DNA of 64,000 nt from Cristatella mucedo (lineage: Eukaryota; Bryozoa; Phylactolaemata; Cristatellidae). The position numbers were made by a program, and so were the translations under genes. This document shows positions 45,139 through 55,985 of the stretch, one piece after another (within the stretch, counting starts at the first letter, position 1; the number at the start of each line of letters is the position of its first letter). The notes under the pieces are model-generated. The model was not told where the DNA came from. It made no database searches and worked only from the letters and a program-made list of their open reading frames with translations. The DNA is taken from positions 3,026,501 to 3,090,500 of the forward strand of contig WPIO01000006.1 in the NCBI GenBank assembly GCA_009760855.2, in the 5' to 3' direction.

Positions 45139-45647
45139 GTACTGCCGAAACTCGATGGAAAACTTTATTTTCTGTCAAACTTGACAGAAGCAACTGTTCC
45201 ATCCTTTCCTACATGTAGATATTTCGTTGCACTAAGGAGCGACTGCCAGGAATGGTCAAAATGATAGGGCTGACTAGCTAGTCTGTAAGCTTCCAAAGTA
45301 AATTGGAGTCTCCCATTATTTTCAGATGTGCGATTCTCTATTCGGCTCCCTACCGATTGGAAGAGATCCGTGTGTAGAATATTAAAGCAAATGGCAAAAT
45401 GAACTAAATCAATTTGGAAATTAACATCCAGGAGAAAGGTACCGGAAGTTAGAACTTTCAACAAGTGTGATAGGACCAAGCTTCATTAGCAATGGATCCA
45501 GAAAGAAAAAGAGAGATGTAGAGAAACTACTCGGCGTCACGCTGCCGAAGCTCAACGATCACGTGATTTTAGTCAAACTCGACTGCAAATGTGTTCTCAT
45601 ACTTCTTCCAATGAAGTACTTGCTACATCTGAGAATGAACTGCAAGG
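45139..45647 (+). repeat. two diverged coding-like direct repeats, 400 bp apart
   Basis: Bases 45139-45255 read VLPKLDGKLYFLSNLTEATV, ending RYFVALRSDCQEW. Bases 45539-45647 read TLPKLNDHVILVKLDCKCVL, ending KYLLHLRMNCKDA. The two align with one gap. They may be two old copies of an exon or an unrecognised repeat. Confidence 0.35.
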
Positions 45648-45799
45648 ATGCCCGGCAGCAGGGTGGTGGGCTCACCAGCTCACCAGTGATCAGCAGGCGC
45701 TCACTCGGGCCCTGCATTCCAAAGTAGAATTTGAGTTTTCCGTGATGTTTTTCACGGGCACAGGCCAGACCACTTATAATGCCCAGCCTCTCGGCTAAC

Positions 45800-47315
45800 A
45801 AATTTGTGTACTCTTAGGTTGGAAAAAAAAGAATAAATACTTGATGGCAATATTGGGCATGTCACTCGGAGTAGCGTGGGCGATGTCTAATGTTTTGGAA
45901 TTCAGAAAAGAACAGTATTAGGCCTACGCAAAAGGAAACCCACATTTAGGCTCTTGGTAACCATAAAGTTACTGTATCTTAGCAAGTGAAAGTCGTGTAC
46001 TTTGACTCGACTATGAATAATAGATGTAATAATGAAAATTAAAATTATCATCGATACCCTAAGGGAACTAGATCCATTCTACTCCCTTTGCATATGCTGG
46101 ACAGTAAGCATGTCAACTGGTTGGGGATAACATGTGCAAGTTAAGCAATGTCAATTTTAGCAATGAATTACTATCATGTCTGCCTACAGTATGGCGTAGC
46201 TGTATGGGTACATATCTTCAGTACCGCCAAACTTCTGTAAGTATAGGTATGGGTAGTTGCTGAAAAGTCTCACAAGGGACCCAGATTTAGTCAATGCAAT
46301 ATGGCAGGTTGTAAGCAATGTAGAGCCATATACTTGTCTGCTTATATGTTATAAAACTCCTATCTAAAAAATAAAATAAGATAAATAAAAATGCATATAT
46401 ACATCATGATATACTTACCAAAAGAAAGAAATTTCTTGTGCTTCTCGATGTTCGGCAATAATTTCATGCGATTGCCCCATCTTGCTTAGGAAATTGATTG
46501 AGCATGTGCCGCCATGTGGTATCATTGCTTCCGGTGGCTTCAACACGTCCCGGCATTAGACGAGCCTACAGTTATGCCCATACATATGGCGTTGGCTGGA
46601 GATCACTTTGTCAGCTATCGTTATGTAGAGATCAGTGCTGGCAACAGGCACTGGGCTCTTGCAAGCAGTGTTTCCTCCAGCTAATAAATGAATCGATATC
46701 GACTTATCTATGTCTCTGTATTTGCTTGCGTGCTTAATCTGTCCACTAAGATCAGATTGCTGTGATAGCTTCTGGCCACGCTACCTCCTAGTGCCTCCTG
46801 GCTCTTACCATTTCTGTACAATGGCTTAAAGTCCGTGCTGGCAGTAGCCCCCTACCCTATCCTCTGGCTTCAGGATCCGAATCAAATGCCTCAAGATCGT
46901 CGCTAAGACGATGTTAATTGGCCTGGCCACTGGGTACCTTGTAGGCAAAGTGATCAGATCGAGCTTGGTACAGAATCAGAAACTGCAGTACTACTTATCC
47001 ATGCATAGCTGGCTCATGGCAACGATATTGCCAGAGGCACTGGAGGAGGTGACTGACGACTGAAATTTCTCCTAGCTTGCAGGTGTCTATCGGTCTGCTG
47101 CTGTTGCCCAGATGCTGCAGCTTTGTAGGCGAACTCATGGTGGCTATGAGGGTAGGGCTTCAATTATGCAATGCCGTCTCTTCTCCGCTCTGCAGATTCA
47201 GCCAAGGGCAATCAACCTGTCTTCAATGTGTCAACTATCAGCAGCTAGGTTATGTTTCTGATGAGGTCGGGTGATGTACTAACTGCCTTGCCCAAATGTT
47301 TCTTTGGTCTTAGCC
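45800..47315. other. DCAF6 intron, nothing firm
   Basis: A short SINE-B-like tail scrap is at 46055-46110 (TACCCTAAGGGAACTAGATC). No coding block was recognised. Confidence 0.35.
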
Positions 47316-47319
47316 CAGG

Positions 47320-47460
47320 GATAAAGTGCTTACTCTTCCCGAGCCAGCTCATCGGTTGAGTCCGGCAATGGACGATCCTTTATTACCCACTATAAGAGTC
47401 GTGATAGCCGTAAAGGTTCTTCTGCCGCTATGTAAATGAGGCTGTTGAATAAGCTAGCTT
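47320..47460 (+). mobile_element. SINE-A copy
   Basis: Contains the B-box-like GGTTGAGTCCGGC, GATCCTTTATTACCCAC and GTGATAGCCGTAAAGGTTC, then CGCTATGTAAATGAGGCTGT, in the order of the copy at 13222. Confidence 0.7.
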
Positions 47461-47491
47461 TTGGCACACACTTGAGTGCTGTAAAAATTAG

Positions 47492-47575
47492 TATAATAAT
47501 AATAATGCACTTGATAAAGCGCCCTCAGAGAACTCAATCTCTTTCTAGGCGCTTTGCATTTGCTGCAAACGGAGT
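47492..47575 (-). mobile_element. LINE-1fam 3' tip
   Basis: Minus-strand hairpin and (TAA)n tail only (GCGCCCTCAGAGAACTCAAT), truncated just past the hairpin. Confidence 0.88.
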
Positions 47576-47989
47576 ATTGCTTACTTCCTAATAGTGTTCT
47601 AGCAAGCAGTCACTTAGGAACAAGAAGTAACGCAAACCTGAATGTCCCCCGTTTGTGTCATAACCGAGTGCACAATTGATGGATCTTCTGTTATATATCA
47701 ACAGTTCCAATCTGCTGTGAACCTAAGGCTGTTTCTTTGTTTTTGCTCTGGTTTCATCTGTCGTTTGAACCATATCCTCGGAAAACCGTATCCAAATTGA
47801 CCAATGCTCAAACTCCTACCTAATTCAGTTGAAGGATGCTAGCTCATTAATCCGAAAGGTCATGCCCTTCTATGGCTTATTAGCAAATCTTGAACTCTTT
47901 CATCTTTTTCTTGATCACCAGCAATGGCTAATAACCAAAAGACACCCCTACCCCTCAGTCGATATAATAATAACAATAAATTCATGGGT

Positions 47990-48110
47990 GCAGCATCCCA
48001 AGAGAACATCTCCATTCAGGTGCTTCACATATGCCACGGGGCTCGAGCCCACGACCTCAGCCAGACCTTGGATGGCGTCAAGCACCTTAACCACTGGGCC
48101 AAACCAGTGC
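47990..48110 (-). mobile_element. SINE-B copy, best preserved
   Basis: On the minus strand the head has a near-consensus A box (TGGCCCAGTGG, then TTAAGG) and a B-box-like GGGCTCGAGCCCC. GCATATGTGAAGCACCTGAA and the tail with TTCTCTTGGGATGCTG follow. The whole unit is about 120 bp. Confidence 0.78.
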
Positions 48111-48319
48111 AGCTCCCCTTCTCCAAATGTTCTCCATATCCATGGCTGTCATACAGTCTGCGCGTCTTCCCAGAACATCACTTTGCCTTAGCTGCTGTGG
48201 CTCTGCCTATAAGCCTGTTCCGCAACTAAGAGGTCTCGGATATACAGTAGGTGTTTGCCTAGAGGTAAGGTTCTTGATGCTTCACGACCAAATTCTAGTT
48301 GCTAGTCCTGTAGTAAGCA

Positions 48320-48385
48320 ATTCTGTATTAACTGAGGGAAAGGTTCTTCTGCCACTATATAAATTAGTTTTTATATCTGCTAACT
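48320..48385 (+). mobile_element. SINE-A tail scrap
   Basis: GGAAAGGTTCTTCTGCCACTATATAAATTAG resembles the 3' part of SINE-A at 47405-47445. It runs into the LINE copy that follows. Confidence 0.45.
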
Positions 48386-49245
48386 ATGCCAAGTGACCTT
48401 TCTTTAGACGACTGCATCAGCTCCACAGTCAAGTCTGCCTACTTTCACCTACATAACATTTCTAAAATTCGGGCTTGGATAGACAAGGATACCATATCAA
48501 AATCGGCCCATGCATTTGTGACATCCTGTCTTGACTTCTGTAACTCACTGCTTTCTGGTCTACTGGCCTGTGCAATCAGGTGCTTAACAGTTAGTACAAA
48601 ACTCTGGAGCTAGGCTTCTGTTGTTAGCTGCACAGTTGCCACGTCACACCACTTCTTGCCGACCTTCACTGGCTCCCAGTCAAGCAGCGCATCGACTTCA
48701 AGGTTTTGTCACTCGGGTCCCTTAATTCCTTGGCTCCAGCCTACCTATTAGATCTATTGCCCCACTAGGCTAAGCATCGAGCCACCTGCTTTTCGTAATC
48801 TAACTGTTTACCCATACCTGGTACAAAGCTCAAATCCTTTGGAGACCGTGCCTTTAGTTCGTATGATGCTCCAAAAACCCTGAACTCACTCCCGACTTGT
48901 GTCACGATATCTCCTGACTTGTCCACGTTTAAAAAGAAACTAAATATGCATCTATTGTTGACAGCATTTAGTGGATCACTGTGATTTGACTTATATGTGC
49001 TTATGCATGCTGACACTGTGCATGGTGCCGCTAACCATACTTGCATGCTGACCCTGTGCATGTCACCCCTAACCGTGCTATAGTTGTTTATTGAAAATGC
49101 TAATTGAGCATTACTAACTATTCGATCGTGCTTTCTTTGCAGTAAATGTTAAGTGCCTAGAAAGAGATGGAGTTCTCAGAGGGTGCTATATCAAATGTAT
49201 GATTAATATTATTATTGTTAGTATCATTGTTATTGTTGTTATTGC
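48385..49245 (+). mobile_element. LINE-1fam copy, 3' part
   Basis: Begins at the segment encoding DLSLDDCISSTVKSAYFHLH and continues to the coding end and a decayed hairpin (GTGCCTAGAAAGAGATGGAG) with an ATT-rich tail to about 49245. Confidence 0.88.
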
Positions 49246-49439
49246 TATTATTGTTGAAGGTAAAGGTAGATCTGAATTAGTGTGCATCTGTGTTTCGACG
49301 GTTTTTTTTACAGAACTAGACTTGGCCTTTGAGAGGATAGAGTGGCACGATCTACAGTACTCCACATCACATAAGCCAGTCGATGGCAGTCATTCCTGAT
49401 CTATTCTATCAAAGGCAAAGTCTTGCTTCTGTAAAAAAA

Positions 49440-51355
49440 AAACATTGTCAAAAAAAAACATTGGTGCGCAAGCCGAAAATGCTTATGTCTACCACAAACC
49501 ATCTCCTTAACCACTCTCAGGTTAGCTCCTTACCTAATGAACCTTATGGTGATATAACGGATCGCTTCTCCAGCTTCTTTGGCAGCATGGCAGACAAGAT
49601 CGGAGAGTCCATACCTTAGGGAACCGCATCCTCACAGGACTCCTGTCCTTCAATTCCTTGCTGCACCTCAATGTCTACATTCAAGCCTCCCTTTAGTGAC
49701 CTCATCCTGAAATTCATTTACCATTCAAAGAAGACCACTGTCCCTCCCTCTAGACCTTGTTCCCACTGTCCTACTTGGGTGGTGCACAGATCTTCTTCCA
49801 TGCATAACTAACATTGTAAGTCCCAAGCCTTTGGTCTTGTCCCTGTACCATTCAAGGAGGCTGTTAGACCACTAATTAAGAAAGCAGCACTATGCCAAGA
49901 GAGCTTGAACAACTTCTGCCAGTCTCCCTGCTGCCATTCATATAAAAGACATTATAACGAGTTTCGGCACTCCAGTTGAACTCTTATATTGAAACTTCAA
50001 AACCTTGCAAGCTCCAGTCTTGGTTTTCGGGCCAATCGGTTCACGTCAGCTCTGCTTCGGGTGTATAGAGACCTTATCAGGAAAGAAGACTTGCATAAAG
50101 TCTCTCTGCTGGTTTTGCTTGATCTTTCTGCATCTTTGGATACTATTGATCACCAAGTCCTCATAGGCGCCTCTCATCTCGTCAAAGCACTACTGACACC
50201 TCGCTGCAAGGGTTTAAATGTAATCTCAGTGGGAGACTCCAGACCATTGATGTCAACGGGCAACAATCATCCATAGGACCACTACAATTGGGGGTACCAC
50301 AGGGCTCTGTGATTGGTCCACTTTCACAATTTACACTATCCCTTTCGCTGATGTAATCGCCAAGCACAAACTATATGCCGATGACTCACATATGCTTTGA
50401 TCCCTTCCAGCCTTCAAGCATGTCAAACTTGCTTAACTCCCTTGCTGCAAATATTACTGACATCCAAACGTTAATGGCAGCAAACTTTGCCAATTTGAAT
50501 GGGAATAAAACCAATGTTCTAGTTATGGCAAGCCTACTCAGAAATGTGAAAGCATAACCCTCGAAATCGGCTCTGCCGGCATATCTCTTTTAGCATCTGG
50601 GTGTGGGTTTCTTTAGCAGCCAGGTGACCTTTTCCAAAGTGACATTGTCAAAATAAATTCGGGCCTACTTAGACAAGGATATTACATCCAAATTAGTCCA
50701 TGCATTTGGGTCATCCCATTTCGGCTTCTGTAACTCACTGCTTGCAGGTCAACCGACCTATGCAATCAAGCATGTATAGCACTTGTGAAAAACTTAGCAG
50801 CCAGGCTTGGTTGTCGTGAGTGTTGCAGTTGCCATATCTCACCACTTCTTGCAGACCTGCACTGGTTCGAATCTAATAGCCTATCGACTTTAAGGTTTTG
50901 TCACTCACTTTTAGGTCCCACCATTTTCTGGCTCCAGCTTACCTATCAGAACTACTCCCCAACCAGGCTAGGCATCGTGCGACCTGCTCTTCTGACACTG
51001 AATCATTTAGCAATGCCCCAAATCCTTTGGAGACCACGTCTTTAGTTCCTATGCTCCCAAAGCCTATAACTCACTCCCGACTGACGTCACATCCTTGGAC
51101 TTGAGATTAAAAAAAAAGCTAAAAAAGCACGCGTGTGTCGCACAGCATTTCCTCGGTCCTGTGACATGTCCTTTAGTGTGCTTATTTGTGCTGAAACTGT
51201 GCATGCTATCACTGACCAGACTATACATGTTGACTGTTTATGTTACCACTAATCATATGGTTATACTTTCTTTACAGCATATGTAAAGTTACTAGACAGA
51301 GAATAAGTTTTCTGAGGGTTCTATACAAATCTATTGTTATTATTAGTATTATTAT
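49440..51355 (+). mobile_element. LINE-1fam copy, reverse transcriptase region, decayed
   Basis: Starts near MSTTNHLLNHSQVSSLPNEP and includes [19 protein letters not shown] (50107-50160), a GVPQGS-type segment in pieces (50288-50310), a shortened YADD region (50370-50385), KNLAARLGCRECCSCHISPL and a decayed hairpin and ATT tail at 51280-51355. It has many indels. Confidence 0.87.
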
Positions 51356-52389
51356 GTAATCTCAACACCAAGATTCGGAAACCCGGAGTGGAACTTTCGA
51401 AGGCTAATGCCTGTCCAGATAACATGGCATATGCAGAAAATATTGGTGTAGGCAAAAAAGGCTTTCCGATGGCACTTGGCTTCAGCATATGGTTCCAGAA
51501 AGGGTGGACGTATTTTAAAGATACCAGTTTTTAGTGGGGGCTGAAGAAGCCTCTTCAGAGGCAACTTGCTTTCGGGGTCTCCAGTGGCAACCACCAAACT
51601 TTGAGATGAGCTAACAAAACATTCAGGAAGGTCCTTGTTAATCATTCTGCTGTTGAGTCGGTCTTTGGAGCTGAAGTATTTCTAGGGCCCTGTCTTCGGA
51701 ATTACCAGAACATTTACCTTTTGATATCATTGACTGCCAAGATCTTCTTGAACCCCTGTCTCGGGCGTCACTGGTAAATCACGCAATAGTTTGGGCCGTA
51801 ACTCCGTTGGAGATTCTAGAGAGTAGATACCAACATCCAACGGTCATCCACTCAGTTTTTTAATAGGGTAGCAGCAGCAGAGCTGTAGTGACTATCACTC
51901 CCTTTTGCATGAGTCAATGTAAAATTGCCTGCTTCTGTCTACAGGACTTAAACTCACGGTCTGGATTGTAAAGCGAAAGCACCTTACCCCTAAGCTAAGT
52001 GGGAGGAGCAATTCAGCTCTCTGCGGGCTCACTATAAATGAATTATTACTATTGTTATCTACACGTTAGCTTTATAGCCTGTAACCATATAAACAGGTAA
52101 GGCGTGCATATATCAACCTCACATCGAGTGGCAAAATGGGCAAATTAATAAGCTACTCCAGCTCTGACAAGTGCTCACGGTAAAGGCATCGTATGAGCCA
52201 CCAGTTTTTATAAAAATATATTTATGGGAATACAATCAGCCCTTGCCATCTGTAATTGTTGTTTTTATTTCGTTGCCATAGCTAATATGAGAAAGCTGCT
52301 TATGTAAGACCTCTGGCTCCCAACCTCGAGGGCGCTTCAAGCAAACTGGGTGGATTTGCATCTGCTGTCAGCTTGTTCGATTTCAATGA

Positions 52390-52551
52390 TTTGGAAATAG
52401 GTATCAGATGTCAGTTCTGGTTATGCCCACTCCATATCAGCGTTTAACACCCCTGACAAAATTATACGACTTTGGAAATAGGTATCAGATGTCAGTTCTG
52501 GTTATGCCCACTCCATATCAGCGTTTTACGCCCCTGACAAAATTATACGAC
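52390..52551 (+). repeat. 81-bp tandem duplication
   Basis: Bases 52390-52470 are repeated at 52471-52551 with only about three differences. The unit is 27 codons long. In one frame both copies read MSVLVMPTPYQR-x-TPLTKLYD without a stop. Confidence 0.95.
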
Positions 52552-52934
52552 CTCATTTGTTGTTTGCCATCAGATTCAAGCTGTTTGCTATTAGGCTACT
52601 GTTGGCTATGGCTCCAAGATGCTCAACCATTGGAGATCTGATCCCTAATATTGGGCTTCTGTTATCTTCGGTAGCCCACTATAAGGTTTTATTTTTAATT
52701 TTTGCTGATCAAGTTAGAAGCATAGCACAATGCTCAATCATTTTAGTTTAAGTAATCTCTACTGTTATGGCCACTAGTGCAGACAGATTTGTTAAGAGGG
52801 CTAATTTTTTAAGGGATGGCCACACCTTGACCTTTCCTTGGCCAGTTCCTTCTCAGTGGACCACTCGCCCTTCCTGGGCCTGTGCCACCTGGCTTGTGGG
52901 TGGGGGGGAGCTGCAGCTCTGTAGCCTCCCTTCC

Positions 52935-52972
52935 CTGCGTTCGACGCTGCTGGCCAGCAGCGTCGAACGCAG
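52935..52972. repeat. perfect 38-bp palindrome
   Basis: CTGCGTTCGACGCTGCTGG is followed at once by its exact reverse complement, with no spacer. It would form a 19-bp stem. Confidence 0.97.
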
Positions 52973-53199
52973 CTTGCTCACACATAATTTTATGCTCGGA
53001 GTTCCTATGTAAGTGGTTCTCTTTGAGGTCAGTCTTGTAGCATGACCATCTCTCCAGATGCATAATAGATGAGTTCAATTTCACTTGGTTTTCGTAGAGG
53101 TACCTCACTGCAGATATGGAACGTAAGGTGCTATACAAGCACTGTCATGCAAAGCTTCTTTATTACGACATAGATAAATAAATGCTAGTTGATTTGAAC

Positions 53200-53355
53200 A
53201 GCCTTTTTGTATAGGGACAGAAGAGCCTTTACGGCTATCACCACGCTTGCAGCAGCAATAAAGGATCACCCGCCGCAGGATTCGAACCCGTTGGACCTCG
53301 GGATCGAGGTCGTGAAAAGCAACCACCTTACCTAGTGTGCCATCACGGCTCACCA
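53200..53355 (-). mobile_element. SINE-A copy
   Basis: On the minus strand it has TGGCACACTAGGTAAGG (A-box-like) and GGGTTCGAATCCTGC, a near-perfect B box. GATCCTTTATTGCTGC, GTGATAGCCGTAAAGGCTC and CCTATACAAAAAGGCTG follow. This is the copy with the best B box. Confidence 0.8.
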
Positions 53356-53829
53356 TCAACTGTCTCAGTTCCACCAAGGTGTAAAGGATGTTGATGCAAG
53401 CAAGTTAACAAATGATAGGAACAAAAAACTAAAGTGTGTAAGAGTAACTAACCGCTATACGAAAGCTGAAAAATGCAAATAGGCTCGAGTTTCTCAAAGA
53501 TGTGGATCCCTGAAAACCACTAAATGCAGAGACAAATGTTCTCCCTCTGCCAGGAGCTCTTGCTTGTAGCCAAAAAGTTGAACAAAGAGCTGGTGACAAC
53601 GAATTCCATAAATCGCTGTTGTAGTGTGAATGAAAGATTATCAACTGCTGTGTAGAAGAAGATTGATTCATCGTGAATCTCTGGGGATATTAGATCGCCC
53701 CATCGTATTCTAGAGTCGGGGGAATTAGCTTAGGAATTGAATCGGCTGCTTGTTGTAGCACCCTTGCCTCCTGACTACCTAATTGGCCTTGTGCCCCAGC
53801 TTGTCGACGACAGTGGGCTGTGCTTTCAG

Positions 53830-53986
53830 ATCAAGGAAGCGTCGTTCTTTGGTGAACGATTTGTCGCTAGGGGATCAGACTGTGGGCACATATTCTTCTG
53901 GGACCGAGATTCGGGCAAAGTTGTCAACGTACTGGAAGCCGACAGGCGTGTCGTCAACAGTGTGCAGCCGCACCCGACTCTGCCCG
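53830..53986 (+). CDS. DCAF6: DCAF6 exon (C-terminal WD repeat)
   Basis: This exon of 157 bp enters in phase 0 after TGTGCTTTCAG and leaves in phase 1 at GTGAGA. It reads [20 protein letters not shown], then [20 protein letters not shown] and [12 protein letters not shown]. The [12 protein letters not shown] and LEAD-x-x-VVN-xxQPHP blocks are nearly invariant in DCAF6. In place of the usual SGSDCGH the turn here is ARGSDCGH, one residue different. A 12-C run lies in the short intron that follows. Confidence 0.94.
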
Positions 53987-54138
53987 GTGAGATGTGCTGT
54001 GCCTGGCTGCTCCCCCCCCCCCCTGCAGGGTTGCCTGCAATGCTTAGCTGCTCACGTGGGTGCGAGCACTTGCGGAGCAGCATGCCTGTGCGAGTGCCAG
54101 GAGCTGTGCGCATCTCCAAAGAAGGACGGTTATTTCAG

Positions 54139-54227
54139 TGCTAGCGACTAGCGGCATTGACTATGACGTGAAAATATGGTCGCCCTTGCTGCCCGAGAGC
54201 AGCGTGAACGAGGCAGCTCTGAGCGAG
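54139..54227 (+). CDS. DCAF6: DCAF6 exon (last WD repeat found)
   Basis: This is an 89-bp exon, phase 1 in and phase 0 out, with acceptor GTTATTTCAG and donor GTGAGC. Joined to the previous exon it reads [20 protein letters not shown], then [25 protein letters not shown] is the final blade of the DCAF6 propeller. A conserved C-terminal extension follows in other animals. It was not recognised downstream to 64000. Only a weak terminal-exon candidate at 59703 was seen. Confidence 0.94.
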
Positions 54228-54417
54228 GTGAGCAGCCACTCGCATGCTTGCTCTGAGACCTCTGAGACGAGGCACGTCGAGCTGTGGCATCTCGAGCCGG
54301 TTGACCCTTTCCTCCTGCTTGTCGGCCATCAGCGGTGCGCTGCGCGAGTTTTCAAAGCATTCGGGATTGGCAGGTGTGAAAGCACCGACTACGTCAAGCG
54401 CTGGCCCAGCTAGCAGT

Positions 54418-55985
54418 GGTAATAATAATAATAATAATAATGCACTTGATAGAGCGCCCTCAGAGAACTCAATCTCTCTCTAGGCGCTTTACATTTGCTG
54501 CAAAGGGAAATGCAATTGAATGGTGAGTAAAATCATGCTTGACAAACAAACAAAATGAATAACATGGTTAGGGGTGACATGCACAGGGTCAGCATGCAAA
54601 TGTGGTTAGTGGCAGCATGCACAGTGTCAGCATGCATAAGCACATCAAGGACGAATCACAGGGACCCACTAAATGCTGTCCTAAATAGGTGTTTTTAAAT
54701 TCTTTTTAAATGTGGTCAGGTCAGGGGATGTTCTGACACAGGTCGGGAGGGAGTTCCGGGCTTTGAGAGCATACGAACTAAATGCACGGTCTCCAAAGGA
54801 TTTGAGGTTTTTACGAGGTATTGGTAGACTGTTGGATTTCGAAAAGCGGTGGTACAATGCTTGGCCTGATGGGGGAGTATATATGAGAGATAGGCTGGAG
54901 CCAAAGAATGAAGTGACCTAAAAGTGAGCGATAAAATCTTGAAGTCAATCCGTTGCTTGACTGGTAGCCAGTGCAGGTCGGCGAGAAGTGGTGTAATGTG
55001 GCAACTGCGACGCTCACGACAGACAAGCCTTGCTGCAGAGTTTTTCACCAGCTGCAATCGCCTGATCGCACATGCTGGTAGGCCAGTAAGCAGTGAGTTG
55101 CAGAAGTCGAGACGGGATGTCGCGAATGCATGGACCAACTTGGACGTGGTATCCTTATCTAAACAAGCCCGAATTTTAGCAATGTTATGAAGCTGAAAAT
55201 AGGCAGATTTGACTGTGGAGCTGATATGGTCGTCTAACGAGAGGTTGCTTTGGAATATGACACCTAGATTTCGAGCTGATTCCCCAGGAGATATGCCGTC
55301 AGAGCCAATTTTGATCGTTAGCCCATCCAATTTCTAAATCACACTGGGTTCGCCCATAACTAGTAAGTTAGTTTTATCATCGTTTAGTTTTAGAATATTT
55401 GCTGCCATCCATGTGCGGATGTCATCAATGCATGCAGCAAGCGAGTTGAGAGAATTTGAGGTGCTCGAAGGCTGAGAGGGATCAAAGCAAAGGTACAACT
55501 GAGTGTCATCCACATAGAAGTGAAAACCTAGATTGTGCTTGGCAATCACATCAGCAAGAGGGAGAGTGTAAACCGTGAAAAGAACCGGACCTAGCACGGA
55601 GCCTTGAGGTACTCCATATTTCAGAGGTACTTCAGATGATCTTTGTCTATTCACGTCAATACTCTGGAGTCTCCCACTGACATAGGACCTGAACCACTGC
55701 AGAGCAGTGCCAGTGATGCCCAGGCGAGATGGGAGGTGCTTTAGAAGAACTTTGTGACCGATGGTATCAAAAGCTGCCGAAAGATCGAGCAAAACAAGCA
55801 GAAACACTCTACCCATGTCTGCATTCCTAAGTAGGTCGTTGTATACCCTAAGCAATGCTGACTCTGTGGAGTGATTAGCTCTAAAGCCAGACTGGAACTT
55901 ACTAGCAAGGTGTGAGGTTTTGATATATGAGTTTAGCTGGTCCGCCACGACCCGTTCCAGTGTCTTTGATAGGAATGGTAGTGGT
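54418..55985 (-). mobile_element. LINE-1fam copy, best preserved coding part
   Basis: Two long minus-strand frames (54716-55330 and 55334-56116), separated by one stop, read [99 protein letters not shown] and LLADLHWLPVKQRIDFKILS. The catalytic box is YVDD in place of YADD. The 3' hairpin and (TAA)n tail are at 54419-54500. The 5' end breaks off at a run of 16 C. The copy lies about 190 bp downstream of a DCAF6 exon. Confidence 0.93.

Larger units (their letters stand above)
51356..53200. other. DCAF6 intron, several small repeats
   Basis: Holds a tRNA-like minus-strand scrap at 51930-52010 (TAGCTTAGGGGTAAGG and GAGTTTAAGTCCT on the complement), the 81-bp tandem pair at 52391 and a 38-bp palindrome at 52935. 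Nothing else was recognised. Confidence 0.4.

Noticed and set aside
47924-48229. Open frames of 101 and 120 codons
   Set aside because: They overlap the SINE-B copy and show no protein similarity.
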